56,441 nt of DNA from Plantago elongata (GCA_036897095.1 JAYMSP010000352.1:1-56441); one strand, 5' to 3'. Counted from the first letter of the stretch, positions 10,447-23,805 are shown. Made by a program: numbers and translations. The notes: generated by a model from the letters alone, not told the origin.

Positions 10447-13400
10447 TCACAAAGCTTGAATCTGTCCTCCATAACCATAGTGTCTCAGAAGGCCCTCATT
10501 TTGCCTCCAGTTCTCCTTGACCTTCACTTCAATCTACAGATGGATCATGTCAGTCGATTTATTTGTTCAAGGTCCACCTTTTGCTTAGCACATTTAAGAT
10601 TTAACTTCATACCTCAAGGAATACTTTCTTCTGCAAGAAATCTTCTATATCAAGTCTAGCTGCTGTTGCTAATAGCTTTAAAGCTTTTCCTTCCTGATAA
10701 AAGGTGAAGTTACTTGAGTATTGTTACAATTTTATTCCGCAGACTTTATGTTTCTCTTAGTACATTATAGGGAACACTGAACATGGAAAATGCACACAAG
10801 TGGCATGCATTGAAAAGGACTTGGACTTGGTGTAATCCCTCGCAGCAACTACTAATCTACTATCGATCATGGATCGTGGACTCAAACCTCCAAAATCCAA
10901 ATCATAGGAAGAGAAAACCAACTTTAACCGTGAGATCAAATTCTCATGAATAAAAATCCCACCAGGGACTCTACAGGACCTCCACTTTATGAGAAGAACA
11001 ACATACTAGTTATAAAAGTTACCTTTCCAATAAGAATGATCTTCTGTGAATTTTTCTCCACAACAATCTCAACTTGTATAAAATCTTTAGCACCTGGTCT
11101 GCTCTTATAACTAATTACATTGGCCTGTTGAACAAGTAAAACAAATCACGCGAGGACCTTTAAGACACTAATGGTGGCTCTCGTCATATATGAAAAATCT
11201 ATATTCAGAACTATGTTTGAGTTTACCTGGCATGCATATGGAACTTCATTGCGGTACTGCATAAAGATTTTTTCTCTGACAATTTCAGAAACAAAAAATC
11301 TTTCAGGGTGCTCGCTGGCTATATCCTGAAGAAATGCAGAATTTTTTTTTTCAGATGCTGAACATGATCATATGACTATTTGAAGGAGAACAGAAAAGTA
11401 TTTTTCAACCAACATAAAATTATTGGCTGCAAGAAAATTAGACAAGCCTATAAAGTTATTGCTAACATCAACAAGAAAGCATAAAATCTGTGCAAAATGA
11501 CACCCACCTTAGAATAATAAGCTGGCCCACGAGGAAGTTTTGACAGTATCCACTCCTTCACATCATCCACTCCTTGACCATACTTTGCACTCACAGGTAT
11601 GACTTCGTCGACCCCAGTATGTTTCTCATACCACTGGAAAAATGCAGCATTTAATTGCTAATAAATTACTGCGTGTAATTGGGAAGAGCGTCACATGCAA
11701 GCACTGCTAAGTAATTATAGATAGAAAATGCTCCTCAAGCAATCAAATTAGTAATTACTTTGAGACAACTCTCAATGAAGCAAAGTGCATACACGATGCT
11801 TCCATTACATAAGCAAAAAGAGTCGACTCGTGATATGAATTTAAATGGTGACAGTATTAGGAATCTCAGAATTAAGGTCAGTGTCTAGGTTTCGTGTACT
11901 AGTAGATACCTTCCAACAACAAAAAAATGAAATAAGGGAAAGCAAATTATCTAAATAGACAACTAAAGACCAGATTATGTTACCTGAATCTTTTTTGCGA
12001 TTTCGCCAGGTTTAATGAGATCCTTCTTGTTCAGAACTAGCAAGGTAGGTAACTTATCTGTGCGGTCTCCAACTCCCTCTTCTAACATCTCATCTATCTG
12101 AAAGCATATAAATTGTATTCATTAGATATGATTATAGAGATATTCAAGATTTGAAGTAAAATAAAGTACCTTTTGGGGTGTCTTACAAGCATCAACAACT
12201 ACAACTACACAGTCTGCATTGATGGCAGCAGTCCGGACGTTCTTCATCATCATGGAGTCTAACTTGTGCATTTCCTTCTCTATTACACCCGGTGTATCAT
12301 AAAGTATCATCTACAAGCAACACAAAAGTGTAAGTCTGTGGACTACTATGTCATTTATGTGTTGCATGTAAACATGGTGGGCAGAATCTCAAATATAAGC
12401 AATTAAGCATGCAGTACTAAACAATAGTGTATAACTTGAGATGGATAAGATGAACTGGGCATATATATGAACAGAAGGATTGTCCTACGGTGAAATAACT
12501 GAAACTAATGCAAATCCAACAAGTCAAAGGAATAAGTACAGGCACTCATGCAGATACCAACTTTTGTAAAGCAGCCAATAACTGTCGAGCTCGCACATAA
12601 CCATGTCAATTTAGAACAAAGCTAGTATATAAGAAGTGTGGTCAATGCAATGTCATGGCCTGCCGCTTGATCTTATTCGTCTTATCCCTACAATGGCATG
12701 CCTAATCACGTAAAGAACTCCCATTCTCATATTAGGATTAACAAAAGGATACTTTGGGTGCTAGCCTAACAATGTATTATTACCAAGATGATTATAGATA
12801 ATGCACATGTCTTGCTAACATAGTAAACCACAATTAACCTACAGAGGGAACAACCTTCAACGATTCAAACAAATATACATTTTGGATTTCAACACCCACC
12901 AAGTGCCTTAACAGAAACAACTTCACGCTCACCATGTCACAGACTGAATATACAACATGTATGTCTCTTCCGTACTTCCAAAATATCCTCACCTCATTAT
13001 TACTAAGAGTGCACATTGATCATATCATAAGAAACTCTTTACATAATACAGTTATCCAATATCTCCTTCTCTTTTCGACATATCTCATCATTCACTTATA
13101 ACTTACTATATCCTATGAGGAGCTAACTACTAAGCAGTAAGCACAAGTGCACAACACAATCATCAGCATTATGAACCAACTAAATATCTACTCACATTAT
13201 CATCACATCCTACTCCGAACGCACATGAACTAACTACTAACAAACATTCAATTCAATTTAAGAACACAAAATTGAACACAACCTGATATTCAGGGGCAGA
13301 GCAAATGCCGAGAATCCGATGCCTAGTCGTCTGCGGCTTATCAGTAACAATCGAAAGCTTCTGACCCACCATCTGATTCGAAAGCGTACTCTTCCCCACA

Positions 13401-13804
13401 TTAGGCTTCCCCACCACCGCAACAAAGCCACTCCGATGATTCGGGTCCTCCGGCTGAGTCGACAGCTCACCCAATTCTTCCATCTCGTAATCGTCCAACA
13501 AGGTCATGTTTCTGTCAGGCTTAACACTCAAAGACAGCAAAGTGGAGGACTCATCAGTATCAATTTCACCATCAAAATCGATGTCAGCTCTCGAATAGAA
13601 CCCGGTGCCATCCCATTCCTGCTCTTCTTCAGGAGAAAGAGTAGGAGTGTAATCAGTAGTTTTGGTGACGAAAGTGATGGATGACCGTTTGTGGGTGGTG
13701 AAGGTTCGGTGTTGGAAATGGTGGAGAAGAGGGTTTGGGTAATGGAGCCTGGTTGGAGGAGGGAGAGGGATGAGGTTGTAAGGGAGAGAAGAGAGTTCCT
13801 TCAT
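10447..13804 (-). CDS. ERA: GTPase ERA-like, chloroplast-targeted
   Basis: The CDS is complement of 13283-13804, 12170-12310, 11984-12097, 11508-11633, 11227-11325, 11023-11124, 10613-10693 and 10447-10533: eight exons, all splitting between codons, and 423 residues. ERA GTPases bind small-subunit rRNA and help ribosome assembly. The G motifs are present: G1 GKPNVGKS at 132-139, G2-region Thr in PQTTRHR, G3 DTPG at 179-182, G4 NKKD at 244-247 and G5 SAK at 274-276. A KH RNA-binding domain follows, with IGKEG as its GxxG loop near the exon 6/7 junction. The first 110 residues are a Ser/Thr-rich transit peptide plus an acidic stretch. The C-terminus [10 protein letters not shown] matches plant ERA proteins as I recall them. 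The likely site is the plastid, by analogy with the Arabidopsis homologue. Confidence 0.94.
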
Positions 13805-15065
13805 TGCAGCAATTAAGAAGAACTACTCTACTGTAATTGTGCTCCTATCTTCTCCAAAAAGCTATACAGATATTCCCTCCATAGCCGAAATCAACTTTAA
13901 TGTTATCTGTTTCGGAGCCATGTCATCATCTTCCTACGACGACGTTTTCAGAATCTAAGCTACCATTCGTTTTATTTTTTGTTTTTCCAATTATATCCGG
14001 CACATGCAACTAATTCAGTCGAGCATTGTTTGATCTTTTTTAGAGTACAACTCTACTCTCCAAGTGGTGTTCTCTATATATACAATAGAATACTCAACCC
14101 AAAACATTACTCAGAATTAAAGCTATACTTCAATTAATTCATTCAATTAAGTTAGTGACAAACATCCGTAGGTTATGAAGATTTTGCAATTTTTCATCTA
14201 GAATTTCACATCACCAAGGAAATGATTTGTTATATGATTTTAACTCAGAAAATCAAATTACAAACATTCAAATGTTTATACAACTCAATATTTTAATTCT
14301 TTACCAATCTGTCATTCGAAGTAAAGACATTTCACCAGATACAACTCAATATTTTAATTCTTTACCAATCAGTCATTCGAAGTAAAGACATTTTTAGCAC
14401 GCATAAAAAGTACCGCCATACCTTTGCCCTGCGGATTTTGTAGACGTAATTCATGGGTGTTACTCTAGATATATCACTACCTTTGCACGGAAATTGATTC
14501 AGAGGTAACCAAGAAAAGAACTTAGTTACAAAAGACTGAGAAGAACAAGTTATAAGAAACGTTATGAGCTCCATATTTAGAATAGTGGCCAAAGGTAACC
14601 CAACATGTCCACTTTCTTGTCCATGGTCCATCCATGAAAGAGGGCAAAAGATCAGACAAATTCAACATCAGGTTACTGAAGTAACAAGATTCAAAACGAA
14701 AACAATTATACATACAATACAAGGCGCGTACACAAAATGTACCCCCATAAGTCGCAAACAACAACATATCAATCTATCACCGAGGCAGGCCATATATTTT
14801 CAACAACATAGTCTATCTCTTAATCAGAAATCAGAAAGCGCCTGTATATTATCTGGGATTTTGTATAGCTAACTAGGTCAGTTTCATGTCCTGCTGAGCT
14901 TTTATTGGATTTCCCTTTTTCTTTTTTACATCCTGCAAAAAGCATTTACATGCATGCAACCAACTGAAAGAAAACTAATGTTGGTATTCACAAGTTGCAA
15001 ACTTCTCGTGTATTATTTCTTTCTATCATCACTTGCACTAAGCTACACACTTGGAGCTAAGATCA
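13805..15065. other. Gap between ERA and coiled-coil genes, with probable 3' UTR exon
   Basis: The promoter and leader of the ERA gene lie just right of 13804. Further right, a minus-strand AG acceptor ends an apparent intron at 14933, so about 14300-14932 may be a spliced 3' UTR exon of the coiled-coil gene. ORFs here are chance. Confidence 0.4.
14280..14393. repeat. Tandem duplication, 61-bp period
   Basis: A block starting ACAACTCAATATTTTAATTC at 14280 recurs at 14341 with one substitution in the shared part (CAATCTGTC versus CAATCAGTC). It is a recent local duplication, probably in or just past the 3' UTR of the coiled-coil gene. Confidence 0.8.
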
Positions 15066-18056
15066 TTACTTCGGATCATGGTCAACCTCAGGAACAGAGG
15101 CTGCGTTAAGGGAAGATGATGAACCTTTTCCACCCTGGAAGTAAGAATATGCAAAGGCAGCAGAACCCACTGTAACTAAAGTTGCAACGGAGCCCCAAAC
15201 CCATCTCTGTCTCCTCTTCCTTGTTTGCCTGATCCGTCTTGCCGTTTCTGCACAAGATAAAGAAAGACAAATCAGATGCGATATCTTATGCCAATGGAAA
15301 AAAGAAAGGTTACAGACAGACAATATGTACTGCAAAGGGAAACTTTGATAACGAAGGGGCTATACAGAATGTTTTGATAGAAATAATAAAAAGGCTAAAG
15401 AGATCCAGAAATCAGATGGCTGTATGCACAGCTACAAACGAGAGTTAACATGTGAGAACCCAAATCAATCTCGAGGCCAAGGCTGCTCACTCAAATCCAA
15501 AATAAAGGAATAATTCTATTAAAACCTAAACACGTAGATCCAATGTTGCAGGGCCAACATTAAGTAAGGGTTGCTAGATGTGCAAATAAACAGATTTCTG
15601 GTACAAACAAAGCTTCAGGGGATGAAGTTACAACAGATAAAAGGAAGAGATGATCTAAATATGAATTTACAGTGCCTTCCAGCTTACTTGATTATCGGTT
15701 CAGGTGGTTGGTTGTTAACAGTGGGATTGCATTTAAACTTGCTGGTGCATGATACATACGCTGACTCACCTTCACAGTATCCCAGTATCCCTCAAATTAT
15801 ACCTAATGCCACTTAACAATACCCACATAAATACTCAGCATTCGTACATTACTTAGAAGCCAACTGAAACACCCACAATTACCTTGATCCATGTGCCAAT
15901 TAAGTATGGGAAGAGAAGGATACAAAACCTCAGGGAAATGAAGGCTTTGGATAATTTGGTAACCTTGCAAGGTTACCGCCTGAGTGAATAGAAGAATCGT
16001 AGGTCTAATTTAGAACAACTTTTCTATATGAAATCCTAGTAGACACAATAATTGAAACCTTGAAAAAAAATACTACAATAATACCATATGCAAGAGGTGT
16101 AAAAAGTAGAGTTACCAATTTAAAAACAAATAGTCTATCAAATAAAAATAAAAACTAAAACCATAAGATCAGATTGTTTTGGAACCAAAAAAGGTTCTAA
16201 TATATGTTTAAAATATGAACACAGAAATCACTTGTCTCAGGGTAATGTTGTGGAAGCAGTGTCTAAATGTACTAAATATAGAAAAGCTCAGTAAGGGCAA
16301 TTGAGATCCTAAACAATACAAATTCAAGTCAATGCACAAATCATGCTTTAAAACTCACCAACAACTTCTTGGTTCCTTTGTGACATCTCCTGGTTCACAG
16401 CTTCATAATAGTGCAGTCTATCCCACAAACGAGCAATCTCAGCGTTTTTTTGCTTTATCTGTGCCTCCATCTCCATCTCAACCTCAGCTTTAGCCATTCC
16501 CCTGCCGATTGAATTTGACACAAACCGTGCAAGATAGACTTGTTGTAGCACCTCCGCCGCAGGATCGGCCACCTGGTCACCCTCTGGCAACATTGTTGGA
16601 CTTAGAGGAAGTGTCAATCCCTCAAGAGATAATTGTTCACATATCCTTTGCCATTGGTTTCGCATATTACTCAGATTTTCTTCTACTTGTTTTCGTTTTT
16701 CTATCTCCATCAACAAACTCAATCTCGTTTCACGCAATTCACTCTCAAAATCAGGCATGGGAGAAGGCAGAGGACCATTCTCGGTCGACAGTTCTGAGGC
16801 ACAGGAATTGAACAAATAATCATAAAGAGTGAAAGACAGGAGTATAAGATGGTGGAACATTTAACTAGTAATATAACTGAGGTAGGTTTTAGCTAACAAA
16901 ACATCCTTAAGCATGGTTACGATAAAACAAAACACTCTTGTCCTTTGTCCAGCTCGATATATCATTTCTCGTACCACTATCACTAACTCACACCCTTCCT
17001 ACAACCTCCCCACAAGGTGTTTCATTAATTTCTAGATTAAGTAATTCGGGTAATATTGATTCATGAAAAGTTAACTAATGAGGGGGGTGGAAAATCTCTT
17101 TTACCTCGAAATATGTGGGCTCTAATCACAATAAGAAGAAAGACCACCTAAAATTTACAGCTTACAGCACTACAAAGCTTGGCCTACAAATAAGTATGTA
17201 AATTACGTAAAACATAATAAAGTAAGGTACCTTCCCAAGCATCATAGAACTCCGCCAGTGGTGTCGTCGAATTCAAAGACCGTTCTGCTCCAGCATTACT
17301 CTCACTTTCAGTGAAGCTTTTGGCACTCATACAATCCAGTGGATCAGCAAAATCATCAACCTCACTATTTTGCTGCAAATCAAATGCAACAGACTTGGGC
17401 ATACCATTTTGGCTAGCTGAACCATTAATTAAAACAACACTTCCACTCCCGTCATTCTCACCACCATTAAAATGCATATCTCTCACATCTCCATCACTGG
17501 CTGAAATGATTTCATCATCCACAACTTCACTCAAAATAACATCCTTACCCTTGGCATCGCTTCCCATCTCCATTATACCACCATTCCCACTTCCATCAAC
17601 CGTAGCATCACCTCCATCCGACTGTTCACACGTCCCCACATCCTCCTCAGACAAACTCTTAACCAGCCGCGGACCCCTACGCTTATGATTAATAATATAC
17701 GGCGAAGGCGGAAACGACGACGGAGCATCAGGTAGCGGCGTAGACTCAGGCGTGGCATACAACGCCGGCGAAATCTGAGTCCAGTGATGCTTCCTATCTA
17801 CAGCCAACCCATTCGTCGTCGCCACCGTACCATTCCTCGGCACAGGCGGAATATTAAGTCCCCTATCTTGTTCCTGAACAGCATCTAGATTCAAATTCGG
17901 GGGAACGCTAACGCCTCTATCCAAATTAGACCCCCTATCCACCCTAGAGCTAGGCGTACTGCTTGTCCTGTCCAGCTTGTAATCGAAAGGTCCCATCGGC
18001 CTCGACGATCCAGGTTCAATAAGGGAATCGAAAGCTATAGCTGTATAGGTCGGCAT
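15066..18056 (-). CDS. Plant-specific coiled-coil protein with C-terminal membrane segment
   Basis: The CDS is complement of 17231-18056, 16359-16793 and 15066-15247, giving 480 residues. I do not know a characterised function. The N-terminal two thirds is low-complexity and Ser/Gly/Asp-rich, and contains the conserved-looking block ISPALYATPESTPLPDAPSS followed by PYIINHKRRGPRLVKSLSE. Residues about 290-420 form a probable coiled coil (MEIEKRKQVEENLSNMRNQW; AEVEMEMEAQIKQKNAEIAR). A basic stretch RRIRQTRKRRQR (424-435) precedes one hydrophobic segment WVWGSVATLVTVGSAAFAYS (436-455), so the protein is probably anchored near its C-terminus with the bulk in the cytosol. The start at 18056 follows a 5' UTR intron (GT at 18246, AG at 18083). 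The splicing of the last exon is discussed under findings. Confidence 0.82.
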
Positions 18057-18082
18057 GACTTTCGGAAATCGAAATTGGCAAT

Positions 18083-18246
18083 CTGCAAATGAGATAGAAA
18101 CGAAGATGAAGCAATTCAACAAACGGAAATGGAAATCGTATGCTGTGATGATAATTGAATAAATTCATTAATCGGATTGAACAGCAAAATTTGAATTGAG
18201 ATACGTGAAAATGAAATAGAGACGTACGGAAATGGAAAATACTTAC
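18083..18246 (-). other. 5' UTR intron of the coiled-coil gene
   Basis: On the minus strand GTAAG at 18246 downward is a consensus donor and TTTGCAG ending at 18083 a consensus acceptor. The upstream leader exon (18247 to roughly 18460) is pyrimidine-rich. Nothing upstream is in frame with the chosen ATG through this junction. Confidence 0.6.
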
Positions 18247-18269
18247 AAGCAGGATTGGAAGAAGAAAGG

Positions 18270-18277
18270 AAACCCTA
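18270..18277 (+). promoter_or_regulatory. Telo-box-like AAACCCTA in leader of coiled-coil gene
   Basis: AAACCCTA lies in the probable first untranslated exon (reading TAGGGTTT on the transcript strand). Telo boxes near start sites are common in plant genes active in dividing tissue. Functional weight here is unknown. Confidence 0.35.
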
Positions 18278-18599
18278 GGAGAGAAGAAAGGTCATATCGT
18301 AGTAGCAAGTATGAGAAATGGATCCATGAGAGGGAAAGACGATGGTTGTGTTGCGTTGCAGATGGAGAATTTGTGCGATGCGTTGAGGCCAAAAGTATGG
18401 AGAAAGATGAGAGAATCTGTTATTTCAATTTTTTCCTAATTACACAACAAACACACATTTCTGTATAGGACCACTTTCTATCGCTTTTTTCCTTTTTCTT
18501 GGTTCCAAAATTTGGGGAATTTCTTCTTTTGTTTTACACGTTTAATATTCTGTCCGATTTTCCGATGTATTGTACTACATCTCATCGTAACTTTTCAGC

Positions 18600-18945
18600 T
18601 TCATAATTTTTATTTATAAAACATTAATCATTTGAACAAACATATTCACAGATAAACTAGTTGGTTTGAGAAGCTAATTATATATAGTAAAATTAATTGA
18701 AAAGTTAATTTGTAGCTTTTTTTCTCAACAAACTAACTTCGCTAGCTTCTCAGACCAGCTAGCTTTTTAAAAAAATTGCGCGTTCACGTAACGAACTTTT
18801 TATCAAAAAAAAACTCATAAAGCTGAAAAACTAACTGAAAAATTTAATGATAAACAGATCATCTAATCATGTTAGTATGTTGATAAAAAAAGCTATCAGC
18901 TAAATTTTCAATTAATTTTACTAAACATAATCTACATTCATCCCC
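18600..18945. repeat. MITE-like repeat, family 2, nested copies
   Basis: Contains ACTAGTTGGTTTGAGAAGCTAA, CGCGTTCACGTAACGAACTT and GCTATCAGCTAAATTTTCAA segments in both orientations. These match parts of the copies at about 6765-6935 and 33430-33590. At least two copies seem inserted head to head. No coding capacity. Confidence 0.45.
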
Positions 18946-19478
18946 ATAATACAATGTAACTCAATTAAATGAAATGGAATTGGATTTTAATACAAAAATA
19001 ATAAAGTAAAATTTAATTGAGCTGAAATTACAAAGGTTAAAACTGTTTTAAGTGAGTTTGAAAAATTATTAATTTAAGTTGAGATCATTTTAATGTAATT
19101 TGAATTTGTTGAGTTGGTTTTTATGATAAAAATATTATTATTACTATTATTATTATTATTAATAAGGTTGTGGATGGAGTTTGTTTGGTTGTGTGGGTTT
19201 AAAATGAAGGGACGACATTTGTGTTTGATGGGTTGGGGATGGGTCACATGATAGGAACATCTGATTTCGTGAGTGTGTCTTGTAATAACGGTACACGTAC
19301 TATGAGATTAGATGTCACTTACGTTACCTAAGACCCAACTTATTCTTTTACTAATAACACTACTTATGAATTAATCACGTCACTGTTAGGAATACTAATC
19401 GTCAAATGTCACCAAGAGAGAGACAGTAAATATGATACACCTACGTGGCAGATTTGAAGTTTGTCTCACGGCCACTAA

Positions 19479-19600
19479 GGATGTGTTCTATACGAGCGAA
19501 ATTTATTGAATTGAATTAAAGTAAAATATGAATTATACTAAATTGAATTGAACCTGACTGACCTGAACTGAACTGATTTTTAGTTAAAAATAAAACGGCA
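19479..19600. repeat. CAGTTCA-rich MITE-like element, copy C
   Basis: Degenerate family member: opens GGATGTGTTCT, carries ATTGAATTGAATTAAAGTAAA and ATGAATTATACT core words, then CTGAACTGAACTGATTTTTAG and AAAATAAAACGGC. More diverged than copies B and D. Confidence 0.5.
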
Positions 19601-20378
19601 TAAGCATGAATCTATATATTGTCTTTGCATCTGATTCTACCACTTCTCAAAAGTTCTAGTGCTCCAGCTAGAAGAATTTTAATATTGCAACTTTGTTCCT
19701 GCAAACATTATTAATATTATAAACCTGAATCTAATGGTGAGATTTCAGTCCACATAAACCTAATCGTTTTGTATTGAATTAAATTTCAGGCTGATCAATT
19801 ATGGTTCTCGGGTGAGTCGTGGCACTAACACTACGATAATTCTTTATACATTTGCAATTTCAAGGGACCATGCATACTGAAACTGAAGAGCCGTTTACTA
19901 GGGAATCAATCGTTAAGAAATGACGACTTTATTATTTTATTTTTACTTGGGATTGAAAAATTCACACAAAATTGTTATTTCGAATTCTTGTGTTTGGTAC
20001 ATTATTTCTAGTGGTGAATTAATTAATCCCGTTGTAATATTACTTAATCTATTTTATAAAATTATTTATTTGGTTGAAATCCGTCAAATTTTGTTGTTCT
20101 TAATTATGCTAGCAATGTTGTTTAATAATGTGTTTTAACTAAATTAGCCCTCCAAAGAAGTAAGCATTTGATGAAATTGCACACCGAAGTGCTCTTCCGT
20201 TCGATGTATTACGGCAAGAAAATAATATAACATGAAATACAAGTATGCAAAACAATGAAATTTTGAACCATTTAATAACATTGATTATCCTTTTAATAAT
20301 AAAGTAAATGTTTTTGAGTAATAACACAATTATCTTTTTATTTTAATACTAATATAATTTAATTTCTATATAAGTTAG

Positions 20379-20542
20379 GCCGTATTCTCTTTAACTGAAA
20401 ATCACTTCAGTCCAGTTTAGTGCAGTTCAATTCAGTTCGGCTTCATTATGATTTATACTTTACTTCAGTTTAGTCTAGTTCAGTCTAGTCCAGTCCTGTC
20501 CAGTTCATTTTAGTAAATCTCATTTGAAGAAAACACAACCTT
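20379..20542. repeat. CAGTTCA-rich MITE-like element, copy D
   Basis: The clearest single unit: GGCCGTATTCTCTTTAACTG on the left and TCATTTGAAGAAAACACAACC on the right form imperfect terminal inverted repeats of about 20 bp. Between them are CACTTCAGTCCAGTTTAGTG, the core ATGATTTATACTTTACTTCA and repeated CTAGTCCAGTCC words. Length about 164 bp. Confidence 0.65.
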
Positions 20543-22424
20543 CCGAAAGAATGTATTTATATAGTAGAGTAGGCATGTAATAACTTAAGACTCTGACACA
20601 TATTTTTCGTATTCTATTTATATACTTTGTTCATGTGTCTATTGTTACTTTGATAATCGTACTTTAAGAGTGTCATGAGTGATGTTTTAATCAGAATTTT
20701 ATACATTTATCACAATCTGATTGATCTGGTATAAAATTTGATCTCAATTTATTACTAATATTTATACATTGTAATTAATAACATATATACGCTTTCAATG
20801 TTGTTAGCAAGATGTATAATAATAAAATAGTACATGAAATAAATGGGTATGAATCTGGTGGTTTTATGCGTTTCTGTTTGTTTATTTACCGAAGGTGATG
20901 GTTGATTCAGCTTTTAATTACTTTTAGTTACCCCTAGTGTGAGATTTGTCTAGCGTGGATAATGGCGATGAAATGTGGATTACTTAATACCAACAAATTA
21001 GCAGATGGTAACTAAGTCCACTTTTCTTGTTCACAATCCACATGGCTAAATCTATACCAAGTATGGGTCCTACCCGATTTTTAATCAATATTCCAACGCA
21101 GCATTAAGGCGCCATTAAACGTGTCATTACAAAACTCCAAAAGCACCTAAAACTCGATTTAAATGGTTACCAAACGCCTCCTAACATGGTATTACTCCAT
21201 ACTTTTTCAATTCGATCCATGTATTCTAACTCCTCCATTCTAGTCAAATCTTTTCACTTAAACATTTTCAATTTCACTATAAACTTCAATTTATTATACA
21301 ATTGAATTGAACATTTTATATTTACAGTCTAAAATTAATTTGTAGTTAATATTGAAAATGATCGACAAAAAAAGGTTAGTTGAAAACATGTCGGTTTAGA
21401 GCGTCATTTAATTTTTTTGCCGTACAGTGTGACTTGTCAACTACTATAACTCGAATATGCTACTCTCTAAATTCAGATCATACTTCTTATTATATTAATA
21501 TAATAATATGTTATACGTATAATTGTTCAACACTATTGTCTCCCACACAAACACCTGGAAGCCAATTCAACTTGAACTCACTTCACCCGGAGTTTCAAAC
21601 CAAGAATGGTTTGAAGTTCTTAGAGAAATTCACGAGGTCCATTTAATTTTGAACTTTTAGATGGTCACCACTCACCCACAATTGTGTGATGATAGTAAGA
21701 ATCCATCTTGGAGAAGCCAGGGGTTGTGCTTCGACGGTCTACAAAAGAGTTAGACTACAGTTGAGACTTTATCGGGATGTTTTTGAAATCCTATTATCAT
21801 GAAGTGTATCCTACGAGAGGACTGTGACTGTTCACTCCGTTTTATTAATAATGAAATAATTTAATTTTATATATTTTTTAAAAAAAATATATAATATAGT
21901 TAAAAATGAATTTGACATAAAAAGTGCATGTTGGTCCACTAATATATAGTTAAAAATAAGTTGTATTATGATGGTTATTTTTATAAATAAAAAATTATTT
22001 AAATTGTAATGTGACATATAAGTATATTGTGTACCTTGTCAAATGAATACCACGTTACCTAATTTACTGGTGGGCTTCAACTTTTAATATGGACTTAATT
22101 CTTATTTGGACTCAAGTAAATTGAATCTTGATCTTACTATGTAGACTTTTTAATTATTTTTTAATCTTCGACTTGATTTTCACTTGATCGGTTTGGTCAT
22201 CGACAAGGAAGAACAGAGATGAACTAAATTTGAGTTGAATGAATAGAAGAGAAGGATCACAATATCATATAGAGTGGACTTCATATCTACTATGAAAACA
22301 TCACAAAAAAGTGAGAAACTATACGTTTCATTGGTAAATGATTGATTTCATAAGCGCATACATGAACACACTTAGCTAGTTACTTGATACGTACAAGCTA
22401 GCTACTTGATCATATTCATTTCAT
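20543..22424. other. Spacer, no gene
   Basis: About 1.9 kb of AT-rich DNA with only short ORFs that show no family features. The stretch 21830-22020 is almost pure A/T and rich in short palindromes. Confidence 0.5.
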
Positions 22425-22778
22425 TCATTTGTAGTAAATAACAGCCATATTTTCATTAGTATCCCACATACCACCCTCCTTAACATATGCCAAGTACCTG
22501 GAGAACTCTGGCTTTGCAGTCGCCTTCTTCTTTCGCCTAGTCTCGAAAATACTGAAAAACGGATGTATCTTGCTGCCTTTCTTCACCTCCTCAGACGACG
22601 AAGTTAATGACCTTTTGGATGACGAGCCGATGAGTTTGGCGGGCAAGCTTTTGGCTCGGCGTAGATAAGGGGCGAAGTAGCCTGCCCTTGAGGGCTCGTC
22701 GTGGCCTAATTGCTCATAACCGCGCCGGCTCCTATTTTTGGTGGTTAGAGCTCTGAACATGGTTGTGAAGAAACACAA
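22425..22778 (-). CDS. Small basic plant protein of unknown function
   Basis: A single-exon ORF of 117 residues; a start at the internal Met 7 (22760, MFRALTTKNRSRRGYEQLG) would give 111 residues and looks more like relatives as I remember them. It is rich in Ser, Lys and Arg, has no signal peptide or membrane segment, and contains RRAKSLPAKL, HPFFSIFETRRKKK and PEFSRYLAYVKEGGMWDTN. The last block resembles the conserved C-terminus of a family of short, uncharacterised proteins widespread in land plants. Function is unknown. The gene stands alone between two long spacers. Confidence 0.65.
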   Translation of the reverse strand: MCFFTTMFRALTTKNRSRRGYEQLGHDEPSRAGYFAPYLRRAKSLPAKLIGSSSKRSLTSSSEEVKKGSKIHPFFSIFETRRKKKATAKPEFSRYLAYVKEGGMWDTNENMAVIYYK

Positions 22779-23805
22779 AATGGATGAAGGAAGTTAAGAG
22801 AAGATGAAGGTTGGTGAAGATGCTATATTGGTAGTGCTTAATAATGTGTTAACATAGAGACGAAGTTGAGTAAGTTAAAAGTTAAAAATGACACTATCTG
22901 CCTATCTGCAACCAACTAATAACTATAGATAGAATATTATTAGGTAGTTTTACAAGTTAGTAAACATTAATCCACATTTGGATTGCATTTGCTCCGTTAG
23001 TGTTACGCTTATGATTGTATATTTTTCAAGTGTTCTTGACATGTATTTTGGACCCTTCTACTGGCATATAGCAAGTCATTCTGCCGTTTCTATAAGTATG
23101 CTTTTGGCCTTTCTAGAAACTTTGGAATGGGTTTGGGAATCCGGCGACAAACCTTAGCGTCTCCTTGAGACCATGACTAATCAATCCAAATTCGACCTTC
23201 TAACTAACATGGTTACTCATAGACAGTTCTCCCAGTCATATAATAATGATCGATACAAACCGGCACATCATTTGATTTGCTTGTAAATATTTGACAATGA
23301 AAGCATATTTTTGACCGGGGCTGTGAACCTAATCTGCAAGCAGTTGCGGTTGTTGGAGCTGTGACGGAGAAAATTCTGTAAAAGGAATTAAAGGTGTGCA
23401 ACTTGGTCTTCTTTATTGACCTGTTAGTGCATGAATCAACTAAGAGAAGGAAATATGAGGGAGGGATCTGGTGTGACTTTAATGATGCATCACAATATCA
23501 CATGCTCAATTCGTGATGTAATACCAAGATATTAAGGAGTTGTTATCAAAAGATATAGGAGAATGGTTGTTATAGAATTTGAGTGGTATTTTTCAATTGA
23601 AATTGAATTTTGTGTGTATAAAATATTCGATTTGAGTGGAGAGATGGCCACTCTAACGGTATAAAGGGTCTAGATTATCCATATGAACTTTAAGTTTTTA
23701 ATGAATATATTAACAAATTAACAACTGGTTATAATAATTGGGGAAAAAAAATTTAAGACCCTTTTGAGTTTTGTAGTATCATCTAAGATTGAATGGTACG
23801 TAGTT
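22779..23805. other. Spacer between small-protein gene and DFR-like gene
   Basis: Divergent arrangement: the small-protein gene reads left and the DFR-like gene reads right. No gene or clear transposon is seen. The right part is probably DFR promoter. Confidence 0.45.
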
